A stretch of DNA of 64,000 bases, taken from VRUE01 sp963728835 (lineage in GTDB: Bacteria > Actinomycetota > Thermoleophilia > Solirubrobacterales > 70-9). Position 1 is the first letter of the stretch, and each line of letters begins with the position of its first letter. Shown here one piece after another: positions 44,316 through 53,938 of this stretch. The DNA lies in contig CAVSKZ010000001.1 of NCBI GenBank assembly GCA_963728835.1, forward strand, positions 558,001 through 622,000, given 5' to 3'. The translations under genes and the position numbers were made by a program. The notes beneath the pieces are model-generated. The model did no database searches. It had not been told where the DNA came from and saw only the letters and a program-made list of their open reading frames with translations.

Positions 44316-45740
44316 ATGAGCGCGACCGCCGCCAAGCCCCGAGAGACGCCGACCCTGAACGGATTCAGGGTCGCCCGGGAAATGATCGTCAAGGGGCTCT
44401 CGGTCGACGGCGAGGTGGTCCAGGGAGTCGCCGAGGCCGACATCGTCCGCTGGCGAGCGGGGCGCCGGCTGGTCTTCGCCCTCGGCAACCCCGACTACGT
44501 GGACCACGTCCTGCACGAGAACGCCGACCGGTACCACAAGTCGATGGAGTACGAGCTGCTGCGCACCGTCCTCGGCCTCAACCTGTTCACCGACGAGGAC
44601 GAGTCCTGGCGCTACCACCGGATGCTGCTCAACCCGGTGATGGCGAAGCGCCACGTGCGCGAGATGTGCGACCTGATGATCGAGCCGGTTGAGCGCTTCC
44701 TCGGGGAGCTCGACGACGGCGGCGAGCGGATCGAGCTGGAGATGACCGGGGCGATGACCGTGCTCACCCTCGACGTGGTCGGGGCGGCGCTCTTCGGGCA
44801 CCGGTTCGGCGAGGTGGCGCGCCAGATGAGGAAGGTCGTCACCAGCGGCCTGCGCTCGGCCGAGATGGCCACGCGCCTGCTGATGGTCGCCGCGCCGCCG
44901 GTCTGGCTGACCCGGGCGATAGCCGCCGCGATCCACCGCGCGCCCTACCTGCCACCGCCGCTGGACCAGGTGCAATGGGTGATGCGCACGGTCGACGAGG
45001 CGGTCTGGGGCTTGATCGACGAGCGCCGCGAGAACCCCAGCGATACAGGCGACCTGCTCAACCTGCTGCTCGACGTCGAGGACGAGAACGGCAAGCTTCC
45101 CCTGCGGCGCGTCCGCGACGAGGTGACCACCTTCATGCTCGCCGGGCACGAGACGACTGCCAACGCGATGTCCTGGATGTGGTACCTGCTGGCGCTCAAC
45201 CCGGAAGCCCGGGACCGGATGCTGGACGAGGTCGACACGGTTCTCGGCGGCCGCACCCCAAGCGTCGCCGACCTCGAGAGCCTGCCCTGGACGACGGCCT
45301 GCTTCGAGGAGGCGCTGCGCTACTTCTCGCCAGCCTGGGCGATCCCCAGGGTCGCGATCCGCGACGACGAGATCGACGGCCACCGGATCCCGCGCGGCGC
45401 CACCGTGATCATCCCCGTCCACGGGATCCACCACGACCCCCGCCTCTGGCCCGACCCCGAGGTCTATGACCCGAGCAGGTTCCTGCCCGAGAACGCGCGC
45501 GGCCGCCACCGCAGCGCCTATCTCCCCTTCGGCGGCGGGCGGCGGATCTGCATCGGCACCAGCTTCGCCCTGATGGAGGCGACCCTGATCACGGCGATGA
45601 TGAGCCAGCGCTTCGTCTACGACCTCGTCCCCGGCCATCCGGTCGAGCCCGAGGCGACCCTGACCCTGCGGCCCCGGAGGGGGATCCGCATGGTCGCGCG
45701 GCGGCGGCACGGGGCCGAGACCGGCAGCGGCATCTCATGA
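44316..45740 (+). CDS. Cytochrome P450
   Basis: 474 residues, soluble, with all P450 marks: I-helix MLAGHETTAN, ExxR in FEEALRYFSPAW, the PERF-like region YDPSRFLPE, and the heme Cys in FGGGRRICIG. The resemblance is to bacterial CYP102/CYP4-like types acting on fatty acids or other hydrophobic substrates; the substrate is unknown. It follows the UbiB-like gene, probably in one TetR-controlled unit. A redox partner is not encoded nearby. Confidence 0.92.
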   Translation: MSATAAKPRETPTLNGFRVAREMIVKGLSVDGEVVQGVAEADIVRWRAGRRLVFALGNPDYVDHVLHENADRYHKSMEYELLRTVLGLNLFTDEDESWRYHRMLLNPVMAKRHVREMCDLMIEPVERFLGELDDGGERIELEMTGAMTVLTLDVVGAALFGHRFGEVARQMRKVVTSGLRSAEMATRLLMVAAPPVWLTRAIAAAIHRAPYLPPPLDQVQWVMRTVDEAVWGLIDERRENPSDTGDLLNLLLDVEDENGKLPLRRVRDEVTTFMLAGHETTANAMSWMWYLLALNPEARDRMLDEVDTVLGGRTPSVADLESLPWTTACFEEALRYFSPAWAIPRVAIRDDEIDGHRIPRGATVIIPVHGIHHDPRLWPDPEVYDPSRFLPENARGRHRSAYLPFGGGRRICIGTSFALMEATLITAMMSQRFVYDLVPGHPVEPEATLTLRPRRGIRMVARRRHGAETGSGIS

Positions 45741-45806
45741 CCGCTCGCTCCCAGTAGCCGGACGGCGATCGTGCGGCAGCCCTGCGCGCCTTAAGCTACC
45801 CGCGAG

Positions 45807-46244
45807 ATGAGCAAGGAAAAGCGACCCTCGGAGCCGCGCGCCCTGACCAGCAGCACCGCGGAGCGCCTGGCCGCGATCGTCGAGGCTGCCGAGCAGGCGG
45901 CGTCGAAGGTGATCGACGACGCCGAGGAGCAGGCGCGGCGGCAGCTCGAGGAAGCGAGCGCCCGCGCCGACCGGCTCATCGCCGAGCGCCTGCGCACGCT
46001 CGCCGACGAGCTCGACCCCCCGTCCGCGCCTCGCCGCGAGAGCCACCTGAGGCCGGTCGGGGCCGCGACCGAGCCCGAGGCTGTTCCGGGCGTCCGTTCC
46101 GGCTCGGCGGGGGCACGCCTGCTCGCCACCCAGATGGCGGTATCGGGCAGCAGCCGCGAGGAGATCGAGCAGCGACTTAGAAGCGGCTTCGACACCGAGG
46201 ACACGCGCGAGATACTCGACGCGATACTCGGACCCGAGGAGTAA
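45807..46244 (+). CDS. Small coiled-coil protein, function unknown
   Basis: 145 residues, highly charged. An Ala/Glu/Arg-rich helix (AERLAAIVEAAEQAASKVID, residues about 18-37) runs on to about 75 as a coiled coil, followed by a Pro-rich linker and a short C-terminal helix (SREEIEQRLRSGFDTEDTREIL). The first part resembles ATP-synthase b-subunit or DivIVA helices. TAAGCT lies nine bases before the ATG. Similar proteins seem common in Thermoleophilia. Confidence 0.72.
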   Translation: MSKEKRPSEPRALTSSTAERLAAIVEAAEQAASKVIDDAEEQARRQLEEASARADRLIAERLRTLADELDPPSAPRRESHLRPVGAATEPEAVPGVRSGSAGARLLATQMAVSGSSREEIEQRLRSGFDTEDTREILDAILGPEE

Positions 46245-46406
46245 GTGCCCTCTCACGTAACGTCTGACCGGAAATGACGGCCCCAGATCCCCACCATACT
46301 GCGTCCTCAGTCGCCCGAATAGCGTTGCTATTCGGGCTCCCTGCGTCCTTGTCTGGCGGCGCCTGGCCCTCGTCATTTCTCGGTCGACGTCACGAGACAG
46401 GGCACT
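46244..46406. repeat. 163-bp inverted repeat with inner hairpin
   Basis: Outer arms of 37-39 bp (46244-46280 and 46368-46406) pair imperfectly; both contain GAAATGACG when read outward-in. The centre holds a perfect hairpin, GCCCGAATAGC-GTT-GCTATTCGGGC (46313-46337), flanked by a direct repeat of CTGCGTCCT. It fills the whole gap between two small genes; no ORF is credible here. Confidence 0.75.
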
Positions 46407-46410
46407 GACC

Positions 46411-46761
46411 ATGCACGAGGACCCGACACGGATGATGAGCCAGCCCGGCGACCACAAGCCCCACGGCAACATGCGCCTGCTCGTCGCCGGCCTGGTCGCG
46501 GTGATAGTCGGCCTGGTGATCGCGATCGCCGTGATCGCCGGCGACAACGGCGACAGCGGTGCCACCTCGACCGTCACCAGCGTGCCGACGGAGACCACCG
46601 AGCCGACGACCGAGACGACCACCGACTCGACCACGGAGACGACTGCCCCCACCACCACCGAAACGACGGCGCCGACCACGACCACCGAAACGACCACGAC
46701 CACCCCCACGACCCCGCCCGAAGAAGAAGGTCCCGGCAGCGGCGGAGTCCCCGCTCCCTAG
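46411..46761 (+). CDS. Membrane-anchored Thr-rich protein
   Basis: 116 residues. A short cytoplasmic part, one membrane segment (LLVAGLVAVIVGLVIAIAVIAG) and an outer tail made mostly of Thr, Glu and Pro (residues about 50-105). The tail could be O-glycosylated or span the wall. No enzyme domain. The low-complexity tail may vary in length between strains. Confidence 0.65.
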   Translation: MHEDPTRMMSQPGDHKPHGNMRLLVAGLVAVIVGLVIAIAVIAGDNGDSGATSTVTSVPTETTEPTTETTTDSTTETTAPTTTETTAPTTTTETTTTTPTTPPEEEGPGSGGVPAP

Positions 46762-46769
46762 ATCTAGCG

Positions 46770-48044
46770 GTGCCCGGCTCCCCCGCACAGACCCGCACCG
46801 CCTCCTACGAGGCGGACCCCGCCGAGGTGCGGCGCGTCCTGCTGCTCTACTCGGGCGGCCTCGACACCAGCGTGATGCTGAAGTGGATCCAGGACTCCTA
46901 CGACGCCGAGGTCGTCTGCCTCACGGTCAACCTCGGCCAGCCCGGCGAGGACTACGCCGTGATCGAGGAGAAGGCGAAGCGGCTCGGCGCGCTCGAGTGC
47001 CACGTGGTCGACGCGCGCGAGGAGTTCGCGCTGGACTACGTCGTGCCGGCGATCAAGGCCAACGCCCTCTACGGCGGCGGCTACCCGCTCTTCACCGCGC
47101 TGGGCCGGCCGCTGATCGCCAAGCTGGCGGTCGAGCACGCCCGCCGGACGGGCTGCGACACGATCGCCCACGGCTGCACCGGCAAGGGCAACGACCAGGT
47201 GCGCATCGAGGCCACGGTCGCGACCCTGGCGCCCGAGCTGAAGACGATCGCGCCGGTGCGCTCCTGGCAGATGGGGCGCGAGGAGGAGATCGCCTACGCC
47301 CGCGAGCACGGCATCCCGGTCAAGGGCGGCACCGAGGCGGCGCCGTACTCGATCGACGACAACCTCTGGGGCCGCTCCTCGGAGGGGCGCTGGATCGAGG
47401 ATCTCGACCACGCGCCCGAGGACGACGTCTTCCAGCTCGTCACCCGCCCCGAGGAGGCTCCCGACGAGGCTGAGACGGTCGAGGTCGAGCTCGAGGCCGG
47501 GGTCCCGGTCGCCCTGAACGGGGAGCGCCTGGGGCTGGTCGACCTGCTCGAACGGGCGTCCGAGATCGGCTGCCGCCACGGCGTCGGCATCGTCGACCAC
47601 ATCGAGGACCGCATCGTCGGGCTCAAGGTGCGCGACATCTACGAGGCCCCGGCGGCGGCGATCCTGCTTACCGCCCACCAGGAGCTCGAGAAGCTGGTCG
47701 GCACGATCCACCAGAACCAGTTCAAGCCCGAGCTCGACCGCAAGTGGGCCTACCTCGTCTACGCCGGCCTCTGGTGGGAGCCGCTGCGCAGCGACCTGGA
47801 CGCCTACATGGACGCGGTCAACGCCCAGGTCACCGGGACCGTCGGCCTGAAGCTCTTCAAGGGCGGCGTGAGGGTCGTCACCCGCTCCTCGCCCAACGCC
47901 GTCTATGACGCCGACCTCGCTTCCTTCGCCGAGTCCGGCGGCCTCTTCTCGCAGTCCGCCTCGCCCGGCTTCATCGAGATCTGGTCGCTGCAGTCGCGGA
48001 TGGCGCATCGAATTCGCCGGCGCGGGGAAGAGGAAGAGGCATGA
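46770..48044 (+). CDS. argG: Argininosuccinate synthase
   Basis: Joins citrulline and aspartate with ATP. 424 residues. P-loop-like VLLLYSGGLDTSVMLKW, HGCTGKGNDQVR and KGGTEAAPYSIDDNLWGRS are typical. GTG 46770. It is separate from argCJBD, and argH is not in the window. The TGA overlaps the next small ORF (ATGA). Confidence 0.97.
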   Translation: MPGSPAQTRTASYEADPAEVRRVLLLYSGGLDTSVMLKWIQDSYDAEVVCLTVNLGQPGEDYAVIEEKAKRLGALECHVVDAREEFALDYVVPAIKANALYGGGYPLFTALGRPLIAKLAVEHARRTGCDTIAHGCTGKGNDQVRIEATVATLAPELKTIAPVRSWQMGREEEIAYAREHGIPVKGGTEAAPYSIDDNLWGRSSEGRWIEDLDHAPEDDVFQLVTRPEEAPDEAETVEVELEAGVPVALNGERLGLVDLLERASEIGCRHGVGIVDHIEDRIVGLKVRDIYEAPAAAILLTAHQELEKLVGTIHQNQFKPELDRKWAYLVYAGLWWEPLRSDLDAYMDAVNAQVTGTVGLKLFKGGVRVVTRSSPNAVYDADLASFAESGGLFSQSASPGFIEIWSLQSRMAHRIRRRGEEEEA

Positions 48045-48196
48045 GCTACGACAGGCTGGGAAAGATAGCGATCCGCTTCGCCCTCAAGTACGCGAGGGCG
48101 CGCTACAAGCGTCAGATCCGAATCGGGGTCGGCCTCGCCGCCGCAGGCGTGGCGATCGCCGCCTACGTCGCCAGCCGCAACGTCCCCGAGGGCTGA
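48041..48196 (+). CDS. Small basic membrane protein (51 aa), function unknown
   Basis: ATG 48041 overlaps the argG stop by four bases and follows AGGAAGAGG. The product is basic at first (RFALKYARARYKRQIRIG) and then has one hydrophobic segment (VGLAAAGVAIAAYVAS). Translational coupling with argG supports a real gene. Confidence 0.6.
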   Translation: MSYDRLGKIAIRFALKYARARYKRQIRIGVGLAAAGVAIAAYVASRNVPEG

Positions 48197-48273
48197 CCGG
48201 GCGCAAGATCCGTTGCGGGTTATCGTCAAGTTGTGAGTATTCGCTAACGAAAGCCGCTAGCCTCGTCGGCTTC

Positions 48274-49290
48274 GTGGTTCGTACCCCGGCGACAAAGACA
48301 GGGTCCCGGCGCCCGGTCGTTCTCGCGACCGCTTTGATCGGTTTCGCGTTGCTGTCGGCAACGGCCGCGGGGGCGGCGAGCGTCGGCGACCTCGAAGCGA
48401 AGGTCTCTGCGGCTCGCAGCGAGGCCGGCTCCCTGGCCGCGAGCCTGCAGGCGGCTCAGGGCGAACTTGCCACGGCTCGGGCGGAGGCCTACGCGGCGAG
48501 CGCCCGCGAGCAGGAGCTCACCGGCCTGCTGGCGACGGGCGAAGAGCGCGCTGCGCGCCTGGCCGCCGGCGTGCGCCGCACGCAGCGCCGGCTGGCGGCC
48601 GAGAGGCGCCGCCTGCGCCGGGCGCGCGCTGCCCTCGCGGAACGTCTCGTCGCCATCTACGAGAGCGGCAGCCCGAGCACCGCCAGCGTCATCCTCGCCT
48701 CCGGCAGCTTCGACGAGCTCGCCACCCGCACCGAATACCTGGAGCGAATCGAGCGCTCCGACTCCGACCTGGCCGGCCGCGTGGCCCAGGTGCGCCGCAC
48801 CGTCGCCGCCGCGCTCGAGCGGATCGCCGCCCTCGAGGCCAAGGCCGTTGCCTACAACGAGCGTCTCGCCGCCGCCCGCTCCGAAATCGCGGGCGTGCGC
48901 CAGGAGGCCGAAGCCGCGGCCGCCCAGCTGCACTCGGTCGCCGCCGCCCGCTCCGCCGCCCTGACCACGCTCAAATCGAGGATCGGCTCCTGGGTGAGCG
49001 ACATCGAAGCGGCAGAAGCCGCCAGCCAAGCGGAAGCCGAAACCACGGTAGAGCGCTGGCTGGGAGGCCCCTACTCGATTCCCACATACATAGTCATGTG
49101 CGAGTCCGGCGGCAACTACTCGGCCCTCAACCCCTCGTCGGGAGCCGGCGGCGCCTACCAGATCCTCCCCTCGACATGGAAGCTCTACGGAGGCCAGGGC
49201 GCGCCCCATGAAGCTTCGAAGGCCGAACAGGACCGCATAGCCGCCGAAATCTGGACCGACTCCGGCGGCGGCGCCTGGGTCTGCGCATAG
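48274..49290 (+). CDS. Secreted coiled-coil protein with C-terminal lysozyme-like domain
   Basis: 338 residues. Signal peptide (VVLATALIGFALLSATAAGA), long coiled coil (residues about 35-260, CwlO/PcsB/NlpC-type helical part), and a C-terminal transglycosylase/Rpf-like domain (YIVMCESGGNYSALNPSSGA; GAYQILPSTWKLYGG) with the catalytic Glu in CESGGN. It probably cuts or remodels the wall, the coiled coil controlling access. Start GTG 48274 is set by the signal peptide. Confidence 0.84.
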   Translation: MVRTPATKTGSRRPVVLATALIGFALLSATAAGAASVGDLEAKVSAARSEAGSLAASLQAAQGELATARAEAYAASAREQELTGLLATGEERAARLAAGVRRTQRRLAAERRRLRRARAALAERLVAIYESGSPSTASVILASGSFDELATRTEYLERIERSDSDLAGRVAQVRRTVAAALERIAALEAKAVAYNERLAAARSEIAGVRQEAEAAAAQLHSVAAARSAALTTLKSRIGSWVSDIEAAEAASQAEAETTVERWLGGPYSIPTYIVMCESGGNYSALNPSSGAGGAYQILPSTWKLYGGQGAPHEASKAEQDRIAAEIWTDSGGGAWVCA

Positions 49291-49384
49291 GGGTGGGGGT
49301 CTCGCAAAATCCCCCCGGAAGGTGCGCGGAAGACGCCCGAAATCGACCCGCTCCATCTGAGCCGCTTGGCATGATCGCCATCCC

Positions 49385-52300
49385 GTGAGCAGCTCATCGG
49401 CAGTCCATCTCCACGCCCACAGCGAGTACTCGCTGCTCGACGGCGCCTGCAAGATCGACGCGATGGCGGCCCGCGCCGCGGAGATGGGCCAGCCCGCCCT
49501 CGGCCTGACCGACCACGGCGTGATGAACGGGGCGGTCGACCTCTACAAGGCCTGCCAGAAGCACGGGATCAAGCCGATCGCCGGCTTCGAGGCCTACTTC
49601 GTCGACGACGTGAAGACGCTCAGGGAAAAGCCCAAATACGAGCGCAACCACCTCACGCTCCTGGCCGAGAGCGACGCCGGCCTCGCCAACCTGGTCAAGC
49701 TGACCTCGGCCGGATTCCTCGAAGGCTTCTCGCGCGGCAAGGCCAACGTCGACATGGAGATGCTCGCCGCCCACTCCGAGGGCGTGATCGTGCTCACCGG
49801 CTGCCTGCAGTCGCGCTTCTGCCGCCGGCTCGTGGAGGAGCGGCCCGACGACGCGCGCGCCCACCTCGACGACCTGATCCAGGCCTTTGGGCCCGAGCAG
49901 GTCTACTTCGAGGTGCAGAAGAACGGCATCGCCGAGCAGGACAAGGCCAACGAGGGGATCGTCCGCTACGCCCGCGAGATGGACCGCCCGCTGGTCGGCA
50001 CCGCCGACGTCCACTACCTGCGGCGCGAGGACTTCGACAACCACTCGGCGCTGCTCTGCGTTCAGACCAAGTCGACCCTCGCGGCGCCGAAGATGAGCTT
50101 CGACACCAACGAGTTCTACCTGAAGAGCAGCGAGGAAATGGCCGACTCCTTCGCCGAGTGGCCGGAGGCGGTGCCGAGCACGCTGGAGATCGCCGAGCGC
50201 TGCAACGCCGAGATCGAGCTGGGCAAGCTGCTGCTGCCGCGCTACCCGACGCCCGACGGCGAGGAGCCCGAGGCGATGCTGCGGCGGATCGCCGCCGAGG
50301 GGCTGCGTGCCCGCTACGGCGACCCGGTGCCGGCCGAGGCCCAGGAGCGGATCGAGTTCGAGCTCGGCGTGATCGAGGAGATGGGCTTCTCCTCCTATTT
50401 CCTGATCGTCTGGGACTTCGTCCGCTACGCCAAGGACAACGGGGTCGCCGTCGGCCCCGGCCGCGGCTCGGCGGCCGGCTCGATCGTCGCCTACGCGCTG
50501 ACGATCACCGACATCGACCCGCTTGCAAACGACCTGCTCTTCGAGCGCTTCCTCAACCCGGGCCGCAAGTCGATGCCGGACATCGACATCGACTTCTCGG
50601 TGCGCGGCCGCGAGCGGGTGATCCGCTACGTGGCGGACAAGTACGGCCGCGAGTCGGTTGCCCAGATCATCACCTTCGGCAAGATGGCGCCGCGCGCCGC
50701 CACCCGCGACGCGGCCCGCGTGCTCGGCTTCGACTACGGCAGCGGCGACCGCCTCGCCAAGCAGATCCCGGAGCCGATCCTCGGCCGCAACCCCTCCTTC
50801 GAGGAATGCCTCAAGCCCGGCCAGGAGCTGCGCAAGACCTACGACTCCGAGCCCGACGCGAAACGGATCCTCGACGTGGCGCAGGGCCTCGAGGGGATCA
50901 TCCGCAACAACTCGATCCACGCCGCCGCGGTCGTCATCGCCGACCGGCCGCTGCAGGAGATCGTGCCCCTGCAGCTGGCTGAGGACCGCAGCGCCCCGGC
51001 AGCGACCGGCGACAACGGGAACGGCGGCGGCAAGGGCGAGCGCCAGTACAAGATCGTCACCCAGTACTCGATGGGCCCGATCGAGGAGATCGGCCTGCTG
51101 AAGATGGACTTCCTCGGCTTGCGCAACCTCGACGTGATCGAGGACGCCGCCGAGATCATCCGCCGCTCGCGCGGCGTGGAGATCGACATGAGCGCGATCC
51201 CGATGGACGACGCCAAGACCTTCGAGATGCTCTCCCGCGGCGAGGGCACCGGCGTCTTCCAGCTGGAGTCCGAGGGAATGCGCGAGGCGATGAAGAAGGT
51301 GAAGCCGACCGAGTTCGACGACATCGTCGCGCTCGTCTCGCTCTACCGGCCCGGGGCGATGCGCTACATCCTCGACTACGCCAAGGGCAAGCGCAACCCC
51401 TCCTCGGTCACCTACCCCGACGACCGCCTGCGCCCGATCACCGAGCCCACCTACGGCTGCGTCCTCTACCAGGAGCAGCTGATGGAGATCGCCAAGCGGA
51501 TGGCCGGATTCAGCCCGGCCGAGGCCGACGACCTGCGCAAGGCGATCGGCAAGAAGAAGCGCGAGCTGATGGCGACGATGAAGGCGAAATTCCTCGAGGG
51601 GATGCAGGCCTCGGGCACCGCGAGCAAGGTCGCCAACGACATGTGGTCGCTGATGGAGGCGGCCGCCGACTATTCCTTCAACAAGTCCCACGCCGCCTGC
51701 TACGCGCTGATCTCCTACCGCACCGCGTACCTCAAGGCCAACTACCCGGCCGAGTACATGGCGGCGGTGATCTCCTCGGTGATGAACACCAAGGACAAGG
51801 TGCCCTTCTTCGTCAACCGCTGCGAGGAGATGGGGATCGAGGTGCTGCCGCCCGACGTCAACTCCTCCGACCACGACTTCGTCGTCTCCGCGAAGGCGAT
51901 CCGCTTCGGCCTCGACGCGGTCAAGAACGTCGGCCACGCCGCGGTCGAGGCGATCCTGCGCGCTCGCGAGGACAGCCCGATCGACTCGATCTGGGACTTC
52001 TGCGAACGGGTGGATTCCCGCGCGGTGAACAAAAGGGCGATCGAATGCCTGGTCAAGTGCGGCGCGCTGGACTCGACCGGGGCGACGCGCAAGGGCATGC
52101 TCGAAGCGTTGCCGGCGGCGCAGTCGGCGGGGCAGAAGGCCCAGGAGGACGCCCAGCTGGGACAGGGCTCGATCTTCGACTTCGGCGACGAGGGGGACGG
52201 GGGGGCCGGCGGGGCCGCCCAGGCGCACCACCGCCCGCCGATCCCGGCGGGGGAGTTCGAGCGCGCCGAGCTGCTGGCCCTGGAGAAGGAGACGCTCGGG

Positions 52301-52924
52301 ACCTACCTCTCCTCGCACCCCCTGACCGAAGTGAGGGGCGCGCTGCGGGCCCGGGTCGATTGCAGCCTCGCCGACCTGGCGACCAAGCAGGACGGCTCCT
52401 GGGTGACCGTCGGCGGCATCGTCACCGAGTGCAAGAAGATCCGCACCAAGAGCGGCAGCCAGATGATGTTCGCCACCCTCGACGACGTCGAGGGCCAGGT
52501 CGAGATGCTGGTCTTCAAGGCCGACGAGGCCGAGAGCGCCGCCGTCATCGCCCCCGACGCGATCGTCGTCGTCCGCGGCCGCCTCGACCACAAGGACCGC
52601 GGCGAGACGAAGCTCGTGGTGCAGGAGGCCGAGCGCTTCGAACCCGACGCCGCGGAGATCGCCGCCGCGCCCGAGGTGCCGAGCGGCCCGAGCGGCCCGG
52701 TCGAGGTCGAGATCGAGGCTGCCCTGTTCACCGACGTGCTGGTCGAGGAGCTGAAGGCGGTGCTCGAGCACCACAAGGGCGAGGCCGAGGTGCACCTGGC
52801 GATCCGCACCGCGGCCGGCGAGTCGAAGCGCCTGCTGCTCGGCGAGGGCTACCGCGTGCGTCCCTCCGGCCGGCTTCGCAGCGAGCTAGACCACGTCCTG
52901 GGCCTCGACGCGATGGCCGCCTGA
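49385..52924 (+). CDS. dnaE: DNA polymerase III alpha subunit DnaE
   Basis: Replicative polymerase, 1179 residues, normal length. N-terminal PHP domain (HLHAHSEYSLLDGACKID), palm with catalytic Asp residues in MPDIDIDFSV, GPGRGSAAGS, tandem HhH, OB fold (VTVGGIVTECKKIRTKSGS) and C-terminal region. GTG 49385. Its last 39 bases overlap the end of the convergent ArgRS-like gene. Confidence 0.97.
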   Translation: MSSSSAVHLHAHSEYSLLDGACKIDAMAARAAEMGQPALGLTDHGVMNGAVDLYKACQKHGIKPIAGFEAYFVDDVKTLREKPKYERNHLTLLAESDAGLANLVKLTSAGFLEGFSRGKANVDMEMLAAHSEGVIVLTGCLQSRFCRRLVEERPDDARAHLDDLIQAFGPEQVYFEVQKNGIAEQDKANEGIVRYAREMDRPLVGTADVHYLRREDFDNHSALLCVQTKSTLAAPKMSFDTNEFYLKSSEEMADSFAEWPEAVPSTLEIAERCNAEIELGKLLLPRYPTPDGEEPEAMLRRIAAEGLRARYGDPVPAEAQERIEFELGVIEEMGFSSYFLIVWDFVRYAKDNGVAVGPGRGSAAGSIVAYALTITDIDPLANDLLFERFLNPGRKSMPDIDIDFSVRGRERVIRYVADKYGRESVAQIITFGKMAPRAATRDAARVLGFDYGSGDRLAKQIPEPILGRNPSFEECLKPGQELRKTYDSEPDAKRILDVAQGLEGIIRNNSIHAAAVVIADRPLQEIVPLQLAEDRSAPAATGDNGNGGGKGERQYKIVTQYSMGPIEEIGLLKMDFLGLRNLDVIEDAAEIIRRSRGVEIDMSAIPMDDAKTFEMLSRGEGTGVFQLESEGMREAMKKVKPTEFDDIVALVSLYRPGAMRYILDYAKGKRNPSSVTYPDDRLRPITEPTYGCVLYQEQLMEIAKRMAGFSPAEADDLRKAIGKKKRELMATMKAKFLEGMQASGTASKVANDMWSLMEAAADYSFNKSHAACYALISYRTAYLKANYPAEYMAAVISSVMNTKDKVPFFVNRCEEMGIEVLPPDVNSSDHDFVVSAKAIRFGLDAVKNVGHAAVEAILRAREDSPIDSIWDFCERVDSRAVNKRAIECLVKCGALDSTGATRKGMLEALPAAQSAGQKAQEDAQLGQGSIFDFGDEGDGGAGGAAQAHHRPPIPAGEFERAELLALEKETLGTYLSSHPLTEVRGALRARVDCSLADLATKQDGSWVTVGGIVTECKKIRTKSGSQMMFATLDDVEGQVEMLVFKADEAESAAVIAPDAIVVVRGRLDHKDRGETKLVVQEAERFEPDAAEIAAAPEVPSGPSGPVEVEIEAALFTDVLVEELKAVLEHHKGEAEVHLAIRTAAGESKRLLLGEGYRVRPSGRLRSELDHVLGLDAMAA

Positions 52925-53938
52925 GGATCCGGCGGCTGCTGCCGCCTCGGAACCCCGAAGCAGCTGCTCCGGCCATGCCGCGAGGAGCCTCAGGGAGGAG
53001 GCGAGCGCGGCGGCGGCGACGCCCCGGAGCGGATCGGCGCATGGCAGAGGCGCTCCCTCGACCAGGGTCGCCAGCGAGAGCGCGAAGCGGGCGAGGAAGG
53101 CGGGCTCCTGCCTTTCCACCGCCATGCTCGCTTTCTTGGGCAGGCCGTTCAGCTCCAACGCCAGCAGGTGAACCGCCTCTACTTCCTTCTCGTTCGGCTT
53201 CGCCGGCGGGTCGGCGCGCGGCGCGGCGCGAAGGGCATGCACCAGGTCGCCGATCTCGGCAACTCCCTGGCGAAGCCAGGTGTCGTCCACCTGGATGTGC
53301 TTGCGGTGCGGGGTCGCGAGCAGCAGGAGCGCCAGCGCGCAGCGACCGAAGTGCTCCGGGTCAAGGCCGGCGAGCAGCGCGCTGTCCAGCTCCTCGATGA
53401 GCTCGTCCGCTGCGTCCTCGGCGCCGAGGACCCCGCCGTGCCGCATTCGCAGCGCGCCGTAGCGAACGTCCACGGCACCCACCGCCGGCCTCACCGGCGC
53501 GCCGTCCTCCTGTGGCGCGCCGGGAAGCGTGTTGATCCGCGCCAGGGCCTCGGCGACGGCCTCCAGGCGAAACGCCGCCAGCGACTCGGCCTCGCCGGAT
53601 TTCGGGCCCGGCGACTCACTCGGCTTGCCCTCGCCCAGCGGAAGCATCCTCCCGGCGTCGCTGGTCAGCCAGGCCCTCAAAGCCGTCGCCTCGACGCGCA
53701 GGTACAGGTGCCTCGGTCGCACCGCCACGGCCTCGATCCAGTCCTGCGAGGAGAGGCTGTCCGCCACCTCAGCCGTGTCCCCGGCGACCTCTGCCTTCAC
53801 CGCGCCGGCGCCGACCGGGGAGCGCTTGGCGATCTCGACCGCCTGCACCGCGCCGGCGACCTCGGCCAGGAGCCGGCTCGACTCCCTCTCGATCGGTCCG
53901 GCATGAGGGGCCAGCTGCGGGGCCGCGGGGGAGGTCAT
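52886..53938 (-). CDS. ArgRS-like protein lacking the catalytic core (N-domain and DALR-like helices)
   Basis: 350 residues. The N-terminal part (SSQDWIEAVAVRPRHLYLRV and on) resembles the additional N-domain of arginyl-tRNA synthetase, and the C-terminal part (PAFLARFALSLATLVEGAPL; AAALASSLRLLAAWPEQLL) resembles the DALR anticodon-binding domain. The HIGH motif and Rossmann core are missing. So it could bind a tRNA, as a helper to the synthetase-like enzyme encoded just upstream (four-base overlap), but not activate an amino acid itself. The ArgRS resemblance was judged by eye and is moderate. It overlaps the dnaE end tail-to-tail by 39 bases. Confidence 0.6.
   Translation of the reverse strand: MTSPAAPQLAPHAGPIERESSRLLAEVAGAVQAVEIAKRSPVGAGAVKAEVAGDTAEVADSLSSQDWIEAVAVRPRHLYLRVEATALRAWLTSDAGRMLPLGEGKPSESPGPKSGEAESLAAFRLEAVAEALARINTLPGAPQEDGAPVRPAVGAVDVRYGALRMRHGGVLGAEDAADELIEELDSALLAGLDPEHFGRCALALLLLATPHRKHIQVDDTWLRQGVAEIGDLVHALRAAPRADPPAKPNEKEVEAVHLLALELNGLPKKASMAVERQEPAFLARFALSLATLVEGAPLPCADPLRGVAAAALASSLRLLAAWPEQLLRGSEAAAAAGSSGGHRVEAQDVV

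Noticed and set aside
49394..52795. 1133-codon open frame antisense to dnaE
   Set aside because: Also a GC shadow frame; dnaE is complete on the plus strand.
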